Below are positions 10,685 to 21,820 of a DNA stretch of 64,000 nucleotides, piece after piece. The notes under the pieces are model-generated. The model did not search any database and was not told the DNA's origin. It saw nothing but the letters and a program-made list of their open reading frames with translations. A program made the position numbers and the translations under genes. The number at the start of each line of letters is the position of its first letter. Positions within the stretch are counted from its first letter, which is position 1. Origin of the DNA: Cydia pomonella (lineage: Eukaryota > Arthropoda > Insecta > Lepidoptera > Tortricidae); the NCBI RefSeq assembly GCF_033807575.1, contig NC_084717.1, positions 3,349,692 to 3,413,691 on the forward strand, in the 5' to 3' direction.

Positions 10685-10860
10685 CAAAAACACATAAAAG
10701 TAACTTACAATTAGGAAAAGCTAAGTACAATGGCGAACTTATCCCTTCAATGGATCTCTTCCAGAAAACTTTTGAGAAGATGAGAGGAGAGAGTGAGAAG
10801 AGGCTGAGAGGCAGCAATATGTACAACCAGAAAAAGTCAGTGTTTTAAAAGTAAAACTCA
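10685..10860 (-). mobile_element. LINE 3' UTR fragment with conserved hairpin (LINE-e like)
   Basis: The minus-strand 3'-UTR hairpin has stem ATCC (10741-10744) and GGAT (10752-10755), followed by CTCTTCCAGAAAAC. The stem differs in sequence but not in position from the related copies. Confidence 0.45.
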
Positions 10861-11634
10861 TTTATATTTTGAAATGAAATGAAATGATTATTTTATCTCA
10901 CGTGCATGGGAACATGGCAAAATGGTAACTCCCTAGGGAGTTATAGCTTTTCTTTTAAATTATGTCACTTATTCATACAAACCAAGTAGCATAAATGAGT
11001 TTTACTTTTAAAATAATGACATTTATAATTTAATATTACTATTTTGTTTAAAATTAATTTTAATTTCATTAATTTAACAGCCGTTTAAAATATTTTTACA
11101 TAATTTTCTATCGTGGCTGAATGCCTTCGATGCTTAACCTGTCAAGAAATTACTAAATTCACAGTGTTTAAGAATTATTTCTAATAAAATTTAGTTTTTT
11201 CTTCCCAAGTGTGATGAAAAACATTGTGTGTAACTCCGGGGGTAAGAATATTGCAAACTCGGGTAGGTATTTAATTACCACCCTCGTATCCAAAATTTCA
11301 CTTACCCTCCTCGTTGCGCAATGTACTATTTTTCACAATCCATAACTCTCGTGGGAACAGGCCTTTGTCCTTTAAATAAAATCTTTTTCGAGAAAATGTG
11401 ATGAAAAAGATATAATTGACCGTCAAAAGTGTTCCTGTTAGTACTATTATCTATTCTTTGCCCTAACTGTACTCAAAAGAAACAGAAACCAACAGCAGTT
11501 GTCATCCACATCCCGCGAATTTCCTACTAATAATGACTTTATGATGACTTGAAGCGTTACAAATATTTTAATCTCCGGACACGTCAGGGGATAAATAAGG
11601 CTGATGACATCGCGGATTGATTCATGTTTACCAC
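10861..11634. other. Intergenic, nothing recognised
   Basis: AT-rich, with two similar TTTTAAAAGTAAAACTCATT segments near 10838 and 10990 in opposite orientation, which may mark a foldback. No gene. Confidence 0.4.
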
Positions 11635-11770
11635 GATGGTGGCAAAAAAGCTTAAATTGCCGGCAACGCACTTTAAATCTGTCTGGTGTTTCAGCTGTCC
11701 ATGAGCGACGGTAATCGTTTACCATTAGGCGATTCGTCTACTCGTTTGCCTCCTATGTCATAAAAAAACA
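11635..11770 (+). mobile_element. LINE 3' end (LINE-c family)
   Basis: GCCGGCAACGCACTTTAAATC, TGTCCATGAGCGACGGTAAT and CGTCTACTCGTTTGCCTCC followed by an A-run. A second copy is at 21236-21345. The layout parallels LINE-b tails but the sequence is a separate family. Confidence 0.6.
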
Positions 11771-11798
11771 AGGATGCGGCGCGCCTGATGCACAGCCA

Positions 11799-11934
11799 GC
11801 CTAGCCAAGGTGACAATAGTTTGCGCTACGACAACAAAGCGTTATCCGTCTTTCTATCGCACTAATATGGAAGAGTGAGAGAGGCAAATAGCGTTTCGTT
11901 GTCGTAGCGCAAACGATTGTCATCTTGGCTAGGC
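11799..11934. mobile_element. Hairpin MITE, family B, copy 1
   Basis: 136 bp between GCCTAGCCAAGG and its inverse CTTGGCTAGGC. The inner arms CGCTACGACAACAAAGCG and CGTTTCGTTGTCGTAGCG pair. Relatives are at 24182-24327 and 40783-40914. Confidence 0.65.
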
Positions 11935-11935
11935 C

Positions 11936-12245
11936 CCCAGTTGATCCTGTTCTATCATTCCGGAGGTCGCGGGTTAAAACCCCGGCTCGTACCAATGAAT
12001 TTTTCGGAACTTATATAGGTACGAAACATCATTTGATATTTACCAGCAGCTTTTGGGTGAAGTAAAACATCGTGAGGAAACCGGACTTATCCCAATAAAG
12101 CCTAGTTTACCCTCTGGGTCGTAACGTCAGATGGCAGTCGCTTTCGTAAAAACTAGTGCTTCCGCCAATTCTTGGGATTAGTTGCCAAGAGGATCCCAGG
12201 CCATGAGCCGTGGCAAAATGCCTGGACAACGCGAGGTAGATGATG
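11936..12245 (+). mobile_element. SINE S1, 5'-truncated in the tRNA head
   Basis: It begins inside the head just before the B box (GGAGGTCGCGGGTTAAAACC), then has the full body and the AGGTAGATGATGAGG tail. Confidence 0.75.
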
Positions 12246-12584
12246 AGGTATGTTCTGTAATATCTATAGGTGTATGTGTAGGTAGGTATACATCGTGATT
12301 TGCGCATAATACCAACGTCACTTTCCAACACTGCGCGTTAGTAAGAGAGCTCTATAATATATCATGCCATGTCACCCGCGATTAACCGCGAACATAAAAC
12401 GCCTCGAAAAGAAAGAAGTCCGTTGAGTTGCCGCCCTTAAGCGGTCCGTCTCCTCCTAAATCTGCTTAATATCTCAAATAAGGCTTTTCATTATCTTTTT
12501 ATGACTGCCATCAACTTTGCCGAAGTAGATTTCTAAAGAGTAGTCCATCTTCATACATAGAAACGGTACGGTAGGTATGGTACT

Positions 12585-12683
12585 GGCCATCAGATATATC
12601 TGAGCACGCACTCTAACGCCTTCACAATAGAGGCGTGTTCAGATATTTGTGAGCACCTTGGCCGCTCCGGTATATCTGATGGC
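12585..12683. mobile_element. Small inverted-repeat MITE
   Basis: The ends GGCCATCAGATATA and TATATCTGATGGC are perfect inverse copies over 12-13 bp. Inner arms around GAGGCGTGTTCAGATAT pair partly. 99 bp, non-coding. Confidence 0.5.
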
Positions 12684-12702
12684 GACTGCACCTTGCTGAC
12701 AA

Positions 12703-12960
12703 CCGGTCTAGCCAGTGGGTAGTGACGCTGCTTACGAAGCCAATGATCCCGGGTTCGAACCCCGGTAAGGGCATTTATTTGTGTCATGAGCCCATTTGTT
12801 CCTGAGTCATGGGTGTTTTCTATGTATGTATATAAGTATATATATCGTATGTATGTATGTATATCGTCGCATAGTACCCACAGTACAAGCTTTGATTAAC
12901 TTGTGACTAGGTCAATCTGTGTTAGATTATCCTCAAATATTTAATGATTTATTTATTACT
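12703..12960 (+). mobile_element. SINE S2, full-length-like copy
   Basis: The head ACCGGTCTAGCCAGTGGGTA and B box GGGTTCGAACCCC, then GGTAAGGGCATTTATTTG, TTCCTGAGTCATGGGTG, a GTAT-rich microsatellite zone and a TTAGATTATCC end. Confidence 0.75.
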
Positions 12961-13014
12961 GAGAACAGTCAGTGCGATAAAAATTGCAACATCAAATATA
13001 AATAAATATTATAG

Positions 13015-13235
13015 GAACATTTTACACAGATCAACCTACTCCCACAGTAAACTCTGTAAGGCTTGTGTTGATGACGATATATATAATATATTTAAATAAT
13101 ATATAAATAGCCATATACCTTGATAGAAAACATACATGACCCAGTAACAAATATTTGTAAATAAACACACAAATAAATGCCCTTACCAGGATTCGAAGGG
13201 ACCTCCTGTTTCGTAGGCAGGGTCACTACCGACTT
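13015..13235 (-). mobile_element. SINE S2, minus-strand copy
   Basis: AAATAAATGCCCTTACCAGG and GGCAGGGTCACTACCGA are the inverse of the S2 head. The tail runs left to about 13015. It lies head-away in opposite orientation to the copy at 12703. Confidence 0.65.
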
Positions 13236-13965
13236 TACGAGTACGTAATTCATGTTTTGACGGCCTCCTAACCTAAACTAAACCCTAACCCCATTACCCT
13301 ACACTACCCTACCGTAGGTACCCTACTATCCTACCCCAGAATTACGAGAGTGCCAGTTGGGGAGAGTTTCCAAAAAGTTGGAAAAGTCCTCGGAAATTTC
13401 TTGAGAATTTCACAAGTTTCATCAGTCAGTACCTAGAATTATTCTGAAAGGGGTCATTTCGTGGCTTATATATTAAACAGGTTACGTGTTGTTTTCTTTT
13501 TTTATTTTGCCACGAATAAACGCTCTCTTTTCTTTAAATGAGATAGGTTGCTGTCTTTGTTCCTATACTCTGACTGGCCGAATTGATTGGACGTTTTGAC
13601 CCCGACATTAGACAGTTTTACGAGTTTAATGACTTTAGACTCTTTTGTTATTTCCTGTTTTACATATTGATATAAATATTCAACGGTTTTCATCGGGGGC
13701 AGTATTTCAATCGTTTTATTGAGAACGCGTGACACGGCAACTGATGGGCTTTTTGTCCAGTGGAAATGTTTCCTCCCTCTCTAGAGGCCTATTTGAATTG
13801 TCGAAGTGACAGTGGTAACGTGGCTACGTGGTCAATTAGTCATCTCATGTGATACCATATGGTACTGAGCGGGCAAAATGCCAAAAATATGTACACGACA
13901 CCTTAATATATGGGCAATAAGGTCGTTCATATAATATTTTTGGCACTTTTTCCGTGACGATATTT

Positions 13966-14165
13966 GGGTCATTCTGCAAAAATCTCATTCGTCTGGCCAT
14001 ACCTATTGGCAAATTCGCAGGAGATGCCACTTTATTAGCATCTCATTTTTGGTGACTGTGTAACCCGCACCAAGTTCCATCTACAAACATACCTGCTGAG
14101 CGGAATCTCCTGCGAATTTGCGAATAGGTATACCCAGGGGAATGAGATTGCTGTATAATGACCCA
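13966..14165. mobile_element. MITE with 59-bp inverted arms
   Basis: Arms 13968-14026 and 14105-14163 are inverse copies at roughly 85 percent identity. The innermost stretch GCAAATTCGCAGGAGAT is perfect, and the outer ends are GGTCATT and AATGACC. Non-coding. Confidence 0.6.
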
Positions 14166-15716
14166 TTTTGTACCTTGATTGTATCAGTTTTAAAATCAGT
14201 ATAAAGAAGTAAATCCAGTCCACTTTCCTTGAGATTTCATTTATACAAGTTTCACTCTATTTTTGAAAGAAGATTAATTTATAATCTAACAAAGAAAATC
14301 TTTAACACCACCTGTAAAATTAGATTATGAATACCTCCTTCCCCAAGTCATAACTCTGATAGTACCTTCCTAACACGTCATATCGAACCAACACCCACTC
14401 ACAGGCAATTTATTTTCCAAAATTGTTCATCGTGCAAGTTAATTTCTTAGATATACCCTCACTTTACCCTCCATATCTCTTACAACAAATTTTAATTCCA
14501 TTCAAAATTGAACTGTATTTTCTACGCAGCAGAATCGATATTGCAGTGGTAGTATCGGTGAGATACGAGGGTGTTGAAGTAAGTTGCCTGCCCCCGTATT
14601 ACGGCGAGGTGCGTCAAACCAGCGGGTCCTGAAGGATGCGCGACGTACGTGTCACTTGCCGCGGCGCGCGGTTTGAATTCCAATGCTGTGTAGTTTGCGT
14701 GATGCTAGCGGGGCTTGAACGATTTCCCTTATGACATTTAAATACCTTAACTATTTATATTGTATCGACTAAAAACATGCTGTACCTGTCTTGACCACAT
14801 TGTGTCTTATAAGAAAGGATTTGGTTTCAAATGTATGTCTTATTGGAAAACAGGATTAAGGTGCCTTTTTTGCCTTTAAAAATCTTTATTATTCATTCTA
14901 AGCGTATCTTTCTCATGTAGTTGAAAGATCCACTAAAGTTTTATCAATCAAAAGTGATTATTATTATTAATCATTTTATTCTCATAAGACACGGTACATA
15001 CGTGTTACATCTGAATAGTACTGCCAAACTGTGAAGCGGTTTGATGGCAGCTAGTTTCGCTCTTGATATCCATTTGTAAACTATTCCAAAACCGAGATCG
15101 AATATAATAGTTCTTCTAAAATACATAGTTTTAATTTATAATTAATTAGTGAATATCTAACTAGAGTCAGTTGGAACATTTACAGTAACTTCTCATTAAA
15201 ATGATTTTTAAAATAAATAAGTAACGCGGATAAAGAAAATGGAATACATTTATCACCAAGCCCCGCCACCGTCACGCGCATATTATAAAAGCCAGACGCA
15301 CTCGATATTTCACACACGAGAGCGTACTTATTTAAGGGATCAGAGGTGCAGGGCCTGATTTATTCACGGGCCCGTGCTTAGATTGTTACTTGACGTAAAG
15401 GAAATGGGGTACATTCAGTTTGGCGCGATAGCTTAATGTTACGTCTTAATGGGTGCTGCTGAGCTAACGCACTAAGAGCTGGCCCTGGAAAATGGTACAT
15501 GATTTGCTATATCTTTATTACAAGATACAGGTATCTAGCAGGTGTTCAAAAAAAAAGAAATGCCAAAGTACCTGAAAAGTACCAAAGATGTATCATTTAT
15601 AGAGAGCAAGTTATTATTGCGGAAAAAAAGCGCAGGCAACGAATACTCGTACAAATAACTTCAGATGCCACCTGGCAAAACAAAAATGACGTATGCCAGC
15701 TGAAGGCATATTTGGC
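14166..15716. other. Long intergenic stretch, nothing recognised
   Basis: No gene or repeat family of this window is visible. Short open frames (for example 14423-14632 and 15499-15750) lack recognisable motifs. The region is AT-rich and ends at the LINE-b poly(A) end. Confidence 0.45.
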
Positions 15717-16330
15717 CTCATTTTTTTTATACCACGACGTTGGCAAATAAGTTTACGGCCCACCTGATGGTAAGCAGTCTATGGACGCCTGCAAGTCCAG
15801 AGGTATAACATGCGCGTTGCCGACCCTTACCCCGACTGAACCCCATACTGCTGACTCGCGGGAAATCCTCGGAAGGGAGCTTATTCCACAGCCTATTCCT
15901 CTTAAACCGCACAGTACGCAACCATTTAGGTTCAATGGTGTGAGGATGAACACCCTGCTGACAGCGAGCGGTGCGGTGATAGAAAGTGGCCGTTGTCATC
16001 AATGGCATCACATCAAACAATTCTTCAGAGCACAGCCCATTACAATGGGTAAAACACACAAGGAGGCAAAGTTTCTCCTTAGACTTAAATACCGCTTGTG
16101 AGTTTAGGATTGTCGACGATTCGTACAGCGCGCCTTTGGACCAAGCTGGCACCCAGGTGCTCCTGCTCAAATGTGACTTTCCGTCACTTTCTATTTGATG
16201 TTGACTGTACCATTCTCTAGTGCTAGCTCTTTGTCTATAACTGTATAATGGGAGCATTGTCGTAGTTATCGCTTGTGTTTTGATGTTACAGAGAATCTTG
16301 GTATTATGAAGGGGAGACGGTGATCCCAAT
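15717..16330 (-). pseudogene. LINE-b C-terminal remnant, longest copy
   Basis: A minus-strand open frame of about 200 codons (15727-16329). The recognisable end runs from CNGLCSEELFDVMP through FYHRTARC, TVRFKRNRLWNKLP and GRQRACYTSGLAGVH. The upstream KGALYESSTILNS region fits the same polyprotein's C-terminal extension. No RT catalytic motif is included. The 3' UTR and poly(A) lie at the low-coordinate end (the + strand shows a T-run at 15720). Missing residues compared with 7072-7400 indicate small deletions. Confidence 0.7.
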
Positions 16331-16524
16331 TCAGAAATGACTTAAGTGACAGTACGTGTGGTGCGAGTTAGGTCGTTTTGTATAGTTATTTGTTAATGGT
16401 AATGATTTGTTTGTAGGCATTATTGTGACAGTAATGATCTTATCTGGAAATTTAATTAATTGATTTATGTATAGTTATAGGTATTGTGAGGGAATCAGTG
16501 ACGGAATATACAGGTATTATATAT
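16331..16524. other. Intergenic, nothing recognised
   Basis: AT-rich spacer between a LINE remnant and a MITE. No feature seen. Confidence 0.4.
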
Positions 16525-16697
16525 TATGTCGTGGCTATATCATAGATTTTCATCATTAGGTTAGGTTTGGGTATGACTTTACCATGATGTGGCCAACCGA
16601 TCATTTCATTAAATGATTCCAAATCATTAAATGATTCCAAATCATTAAATGATTCCAAATCATTAAATGATTAATTCTAAGATCTGGCCACGACATA
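16525..16697. mobile_element. MITE carrying an 18-bp tandem repeat
   Basis: The ends TATGTCGTGGC and GCCACGACATA are perfect inverse copies. Inside, 16608-16672 has about four tandem copies of an 18-bp unit (ATCATTAAATGATTCCAA) that is itself nearly palindromic. Confidence 0.6.
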
Positions 16698-16736
16698 TGT
16701 AGACAATGGTTGACAATAACCTTTTTACAGGCTTTT

Positions 16737-17095
16737 ATTTAACTTGCCCTGTTAGTATGTATGGATGTATCTTATAGTGTGTCAAATTTTGGAAGTTAAA
16801 TTTGACCCACTTTCCGAATGCAGAATGAGCTGGAAATTTGAATACATTTGTAAGTCGGGTGACAATGCAATATTATGGTACCGTCGAGCTGATCTGATGA
16901 TGGAGACAGGAGGTGGCCATAGGAACCCTGTGATGAAACAACGCAACCTAATTGTGTTTGGGGTTTTTAGAATTCTCTCGATGAGTATTAGTTGCCTTTG
17001 GAGAGAAAAGTACAGTCAGCAATCAAAGCTTGTAGCAAAAATATTTTTTTTGTTAAAAACTTATTTACTTCAAAAGTCATGTCATCGCACGCACA
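16737..17095 (-). repeat. Unclassified interspersed repeat W, copy 1 (minus)
   Basis: It contains the inverse of the family's core (GATGATGGAGACAGGAGGTG, and GTCGGGTGACAATGCAATAT). Other copies are on the plus strand at 25845, 31560 and 41150. No coding motif was recognised and the class is unknown. Confidence 0.55.
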
Positions 17096-17170
17096 AATAA
17101 ATGCCCTTACCGGGATTCAAACCTGGGACCATCGGCTTCATAGGCAGGGCACCTACTAGTCCAGACCAGT
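17085..17170 (-). mobile_element. SINE S2 head fragment
   Basis: The inverse of the S2 head: AATAAATGCCCTTACCGGGA, GGGACCATCGGCTTCATAGG and CTAGTCCAGACC. Confidence 0.65.
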
Positions 17171-17404
17171 CGTCACAATAATCAAATAGTCAATATTTGA
17201 AAACTGTTAAGAAATGTGTTTGTTATGAGTTATAACACAAATCGTCGTCCGTCCGCTGCACCAGTACATCAATTAACCGGTGACCCAGTTGCAGCCAGGC
17301 CGCGTGAACAGCTAACGCGAATATTTACCGCCGCACCAATAATAGTTCGGAAACAACAAAACGCTAAAATGTACCCACCAATTCATATGACTAATGAATA
17401 TTAA

Positions 17405-17620
17405 TTGGGAAACTGCCTGGCCTGTTTTGGCTCGTCACGAAAACTCTGGTGTCGTGTAAACAGACTGAGGACATGTCACGGGCGCTGTAACTATTTTCGC
17501 CATAAATGGAGCTGGCGGGACTCTGCGCTCTGCGACTGTGGTGAAGAGGTCCAAACCATCGAGCATATTATACAGCGATGCCCTTTGCACTCTTTTCCAG
17601 GCCCCCCGGAGGATCTGTTT
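17405..17620 (+). pseudogene. LINE C-terminal zinc-knuckle-like remnant
   Basis: About 70 codons ending in TAA near 17623, with RVNRLRTCHGRCNYF, then LCDCGEEVQTIEHIIQRCP. The arginine-leucine-arginine-threonine block followed by C-x-C-G and H-x-x-x-x-C is the classic end of Jockey/I-type LINE ORF2 proteins. There is no upstream RT in frame, so this is a dead 5'-truncated copy. Confidence 0.7.
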
Positions 17621-17869
17621 TAATGAACACCTGACGCAATCTCGTGGCTTGACCCTGAATGTGGATTTATAATTATTTTATTAGCTATATTGTTTGAAAT
17701 GTTAATGTTAATATGCCATACGATTAAATAATAAATTGAAAGACTTACAGGCGTATTCTAATTTTAATTTATTCATTCTTTTAAAATTATGGCTTCAGTT
17801 CAATGGGACTATTTCGCCAGTATCAAGGTATTAGGAGCTTTAAATACGACTAAAATTGTACGGTTAGTA

Positions 17870-18090
17870 CAAGACAGTGTACGGTTATTATATTAGCCCT
17901 TGTAAAGCGGTAGCTGGACTTTATAAGGAGCACGTGGACTACCGGCCGTTGACTCCAAAATGGTGGCTAAACGCGTTTCAAGATTAATTTTCCATTCACT
18001 GCACACTAACACATTAGTTTACTGTATAATAAGCTATCGATATTATACTTTTAACAATATTAATGAGCAAAAAACAAAGGAATTAATCAC
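17870..18090. repeat. Interspersed repeat Z, copy 1
   Basis: It shares TAATAAGCTATCGATATTA, an AAACGCGTTTCAA block and a TGAGCAAAA end with 37640-37990, where a LINE tail splits the copy. Confidence 0.45.
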
Positions 18091-18262
18091 GAAGCATAAC
18101 TATCAAGATAGCGCTCGAACCGGAAGTCCGGATATGAATTCAATCTGGATTAGATATGGATCGGATCTGTCAAAAGTAACCTTATTCGTTGAAGAAAATA
18201 TCTAATTCAGATCGAATTGATATCGTATAATTAAAATTAGAATACACCTGTTAGTGCGATAT

Positions 18263-18390
18263 CAGGATGCTAATTCAAATTTATATTTTGTTGTCAAAAT
18301 GATATCAAAAATGATGTTGTTTCGTCATTATTAGCCCGTGCGTTTCTCTTGCGCTAATACATGTACGGACAAGTGTGAACGAAGTACCTC
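18263..18390. mobile_element. MITE family A, copy 4 (left part)
   Basis: It starts CAGGATGCTAATTCAAAT and runs through the family's CTAATACATGTACGGACAAG centre, then stops without the right end. Confidence 0.45.
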
Positions 18391-18984
18391 AGTAACCTCC
18401 GATCCAGTGTTAATGCTAATTCTTTTTACAGCTCAATAAGCTATGCCCATGCCAAGTCCCAATTTTCTAGATTTGTAAACAGATGATTGTAATTTTGTAA
18501 TTTCAACATATCCTACGAGGTAATTAGGTAAAATCAAGGGTTTACATACGTACATACAGTGCGTGTGTGTATTGATTCCCCGACCATTTTTAGCAGATTA
18601 TCGATTCTGATTCATTCCTCTGCCAAAGGACCCATCTGCGAATCGTCTGCGAAACGAATGAAGCCGTGATTTTACTCAGGGAATAATGGGAATATAATAG
18701 GGCACTGTGTGTAGTTCATACAGTAAAAACAAACTACTACATCTAAACATCTTCCTTCATTTATCTTTCAGAAACTCTGAACTCTCACTAAGCGATGTAA
18801 TTTCGCACCCTAATGACGTAACCACCCGCCTCTCTAGTGGCCAACGAACAGTTTTCAAATTGCGAACTATCGCAGCATATTTAAATAGCCGTTGGCGCTG
18901 CGTTCCGATATTATATTTATTCGTCCAAACGAGCCACTCTGTTGATTAAAGCCCTAGTACTAGTACGCTGGAGTTGTATGCATT
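18391..18984. other. Intergenic, nothing recognised
   Basis: No gene. A short open frame at 18707-18949 shows no recognisable motif. Confidence 0.4.
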
Positions 18985-19560
18985 TATAACTGCCAGCTTG
19001 TGCAGAGTGAATGGGGGTACGTAACCGTTAACTTGCTCTACATCGCCTATCAATATAATATTTTCTCATTAATAAAACCATCGCCCCGATTAAAATTGCT
19101 GTTTTTGATTTCAATGGCTTCCCGAATTTTTCTACTATAGAAACGATTCTATTTAGGGTTATGCAGCTCAATCCAATGGCCCTGATTTGAGTAAATGCTC
19201 ATTAACGGCAGACTTGATCACTTGACGATTTCTGACAACTGTGATGTTCCTTCACTGTTTCCGCTATGGTGCGCTTCGTTTCGCCGGTATAGGACCTATT
19301 ACTGCAATCGATCTTATAAACGCCAGGGTACTGGAACGAGATAACGTCTTTCGGTGAGCTCAGGTGTCCTGCGATTTTGCATAAAGGTGTATACACCGTC
19401 TTTATAGAGTACTTCTCGACTACTGTGTCAACTTTAGCCGGTACCCCTTTTATATACCTACCGTTAATAATGTCGGTTGCCTGAAGACATCATGGGCATA
19501 TTCAGGGCGTTTGACTTTTGTAAATCCCACCCGTTTTGGTAAGTAATAATGTGGTAAATT
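18985..19560 (-). pseudogene. Penelope-like / GIY-YIG endonuclease remnant
   Basis: On the minus strand, around 19202-19396, the frame shows TPLCKIAGHLSSPKD then YPGVYKIDCSNRSYTGETKR and VKEH. GVYKIDC...SYTGETKR is the GIY-YIG nuclease pattern (usually CG-x-x-YIGET) that ends Penelope-like retroelement proteins. In shifted frames further left are HWIELH and a degenerate REAIEIKNSNFNRGDG, the family's usual end. At least two frameshifts and several stops make it a pseudogene. It could be another RT lineage with the same nuclease. Confidence 0.65.
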
Positions 19561-19785
19561 AGTACACTAAATATCTGCTACTTAATAGATACCGATTTAA
19601 ACTTTCACGATTTTTACTCATTATAATTTAACAAAACGGGACATAATCATGTACAGTAAGTTTTTTAATTTACCTTCGAAATTTCGAGGACGGTTTCGGA
19701 GAAGACTGCGAGACCACGGGGACAACGACGATGTCCTTTAAACGTCGGAGGTAAATTTAAAAACTTATTATACGCGATTAAGTTC

Positions 19786-19930
19786 CGTTTTTTTTTTTAT
19801 ATACTACGTCGGTGGCAAACAAGCATACGGCCCGCTTGATGGTAAGCAGTCTCCGTAGCCTATGTACGCCTGCAACTCCAGAGAAGTTACATGCGCGTTG
19901 CCGACCCTAAACCCGCCTTCCCTCGTAAAT
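19786..19930 (-). mobile_element. LINE-b 3' end
   Basis: The inverse of the LINE-b tail: a T-run, then TACTACGTCGGTGGCAAACA, GGCCCGCTTGATGGTAAGCA and ATGCGCGTTGCCGACCCTAA. Confidence 0.7.
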
Positions 19931-20710
19931 TTAAATTATAATAAATGAATACCAATTGTATATTCTTTCAGGAGCTCTTCAATAAATATAACACCTTTTT
20001 TAATGCTACAACTATTTTTAATTACGTTTGAGAAAAAATACAAAAATGTGTGTTTGCTTGACCGCGATCGGATAGCGTCTGTATGTCGAGTGGCGGGGTG
20101 CATGCTATTCAGAACACGGTGTCGACACGGTGCTGCTTGCCGCAGGTGCGCGGTGTTTTACTGTGTCTGAACACCAATTAATATTTAGTTTTAAATTTGC
20201 CGTCTTGCCCCTCTTGGAATACATGAGTGTTTGTAGGGATTTCACTAGGATTCTTCTCGTTATTTTTTAAAAGTAAATGTTAAATTATATTACGTGCATA
20301 CGTTTAAAAACGGGTTTTTTTTTAAATTGCATTTTTATAAGCGTTTGCGTTTTCACAGACGGATTTCATAATTACAGTTCCGTTAAAAATCTTTTTGAAT
20401 TTACTTCTCTCTGATTACATTATCGATTCATCGTTGACTCTCTTCAAAATCAATAAAATACTGTTCCAAATGGATTCCAACCGCGATGAAAAACAAAAGA
20501 TATTTATTCTAAGCCCGAAAACTTCCAAAAGCTCGTATGCAATATGAAACACCAGTTCAAATTTCAACTTAATATTAACTTAGTCGAGGTTCAATTTCGA
20601 ATCAACTTGGCTGTTCAACGATGTAATGAAAGGGTATGGGATTCTTTAGGAGGATGTAATATACTCCCACGCATGACTTTCTCTTACAAAAACATACGTC
20701 GTATAACCTG
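19931..20710. other. Intergenic, nothing recognised
   Basis: AT-rich sequence with no recognisable coding or repeat content. Confidence 0.4.
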
Positions 20711-20836
20711 TAGGGCTATGATGGTCGGCTCTTTATCATTTGTCACCATGCCTGTCACGTTCTAACAAGTATGTAAGTGCGAAAGTGACGGGCATAGTGA
20801 CAAGTGATATAAATGGAACCGTGATGCCACCGCTGT
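20711..20836. mobile_element. Hairpin MITE, family D, copy 2
   Basis: Very close to 6541-6666. It shares the same arms GGCTCTTTATCATTTGTCAC and GTGACAAGTGATA around TCTAACAAGTATGTAAG. Confidence 0.65.
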
Positions 20837-20997
20837 AAATGCCGCGATGATAAAAGTAACCTAATATGAGGTTCAATTACCCTTTATTAGGGTTACGCGG
20901 ACGATATATACAGGCGAAGCTCTCAGTACATCTTTGACTTCAGTAAACGGTGCAGATATCTGATATTTAAGTTAAAATTTGAAGTTGAAGTTTTGAC

Positions 20998-21240
20998 GAC
21001 AGGTCTGGCCTAGTGGGTAGTGACACAGGCAGCTGTGAAGCCGATTGTCCTGGGTTCGAATCCTGGTAAGGGCATTTATTCGTGTGATGAGCACGGATAT
21101 TTGTTCCTGAGTCATGGGTGATTCTATGTATTTAAGTATTTAATAAATATTTATATATGTATTACATATTACGTTGTCTAACACACAAGCCTTATTGAGC
21201 TTTCTGTGTGACTTAGTCAATTTGTGTAATAATGTCCGGC
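20998..21240 (+). mobile_element. SINE S2, full-length-like copy
   Basis: The head GGTCTGGCCTAGTGGGTAG, B box GGGTTCGAATCC, TTTGTTCCTGAGTCATGGG, and an end at TGTGTAATAATGTCC. The LINE-c tail follows directly. Confidence 0.8.
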
Positions 21241-21345
21241 AAGGCACTTACAACCCCTCTGGTTTTGCAGGTGTCCATGGGCAGCGGTAATCGCTTACCA
21301 CCAGGTGATCCGTCTGCTCGTTTGCCTCTTCTATAATAAATAAAA
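21236..21345 (+). mobile_element. LINE-c 3' end
   Basis: CCGGCAAGGCACTTACAACC, GGTGTCCATGGGCAGCGGTA, GTCTGCTCGTTTGCCTC and an A-rich end. Parallel to 11635-11770. Confidence 0.6.
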
Positions 21346-21595
21346 AAAAAATTATTTATCAAAAGTAAAAACGCACAATCTTTACATATCCAACGATTGT
21401 CCGCCCCCGGTTATAGGTCACCGATCGATGTCAGAATGACAGTGGACACACTGTATTATTCATACTTGTGTTATTATATCTTCATCCACCTTTCTCAAAT
21501 TGCTACGATTAAAAACAATCTTTACATATCAACCGATTGACAATCCCCCGGTTATAGGTCACCGATCGATGTCCGAATCATACTAAACACACTGT

Positions 21596-21820
21596 TTTTA
21601 TACTACGTCGGTGACCTGGATGCATATCTCAACGACTAGCCGGAGATTGCTCAAAACCGAGACGAGTGGAAATCGAGGGGGGAGGCCTTTGCCCAGCAGT
21701 GGGACACCGTATAGGCTTATAATAATAATAATAATAACGTCGGTGGCAAACAAGCATATGGCCCGCCTGATGGTAAGCAGTCTCTGAAGCATATGTACGC
21801 CTGCAACTCCAGAGGGTTAT
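21596..21820 (-). mobile_element. LINE-b 3' end inserted in the tandem array
   Basis: The inverse LINE-b tail (TTTTTATACTACGTCGGTG... GTACGCCTGCAACTCCAGAG) lies between array sequence ending ACACACTG and resuming TTATTCATACC. It is itself split at 21614-21736 by another LINE end. Confidence 0.65.
21614..21736 (+). mobile_element. LINE-d 3' end nested in LINE-b
   Basis: It reads GGAGGCCTTTGCCCAGCAGT followed by GGGACACCGTATAGG and a TAATAA tail. This is the well-known end of a lepidopteran LINE (GEAFAQQW in one frame). A perfect 9-bp duplication ACGTCGGTG flanks it (21605-21613 and 21737-21745). Confidence 0.75.

Noticed and set aside
12703..12780. tRNA gene with B box GGGTTCGAACCCC
   Set aside because: Same reason: this is the head of SINE S2, shared by multiple copies in the window.
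15727..16329. 200-codon minus-strand frame as a host gene
   Set aside because: The sequence ends in the LINE-b C-terminal motifs and 3' UTR with poly(A), so it is a retrotransposon remnant.
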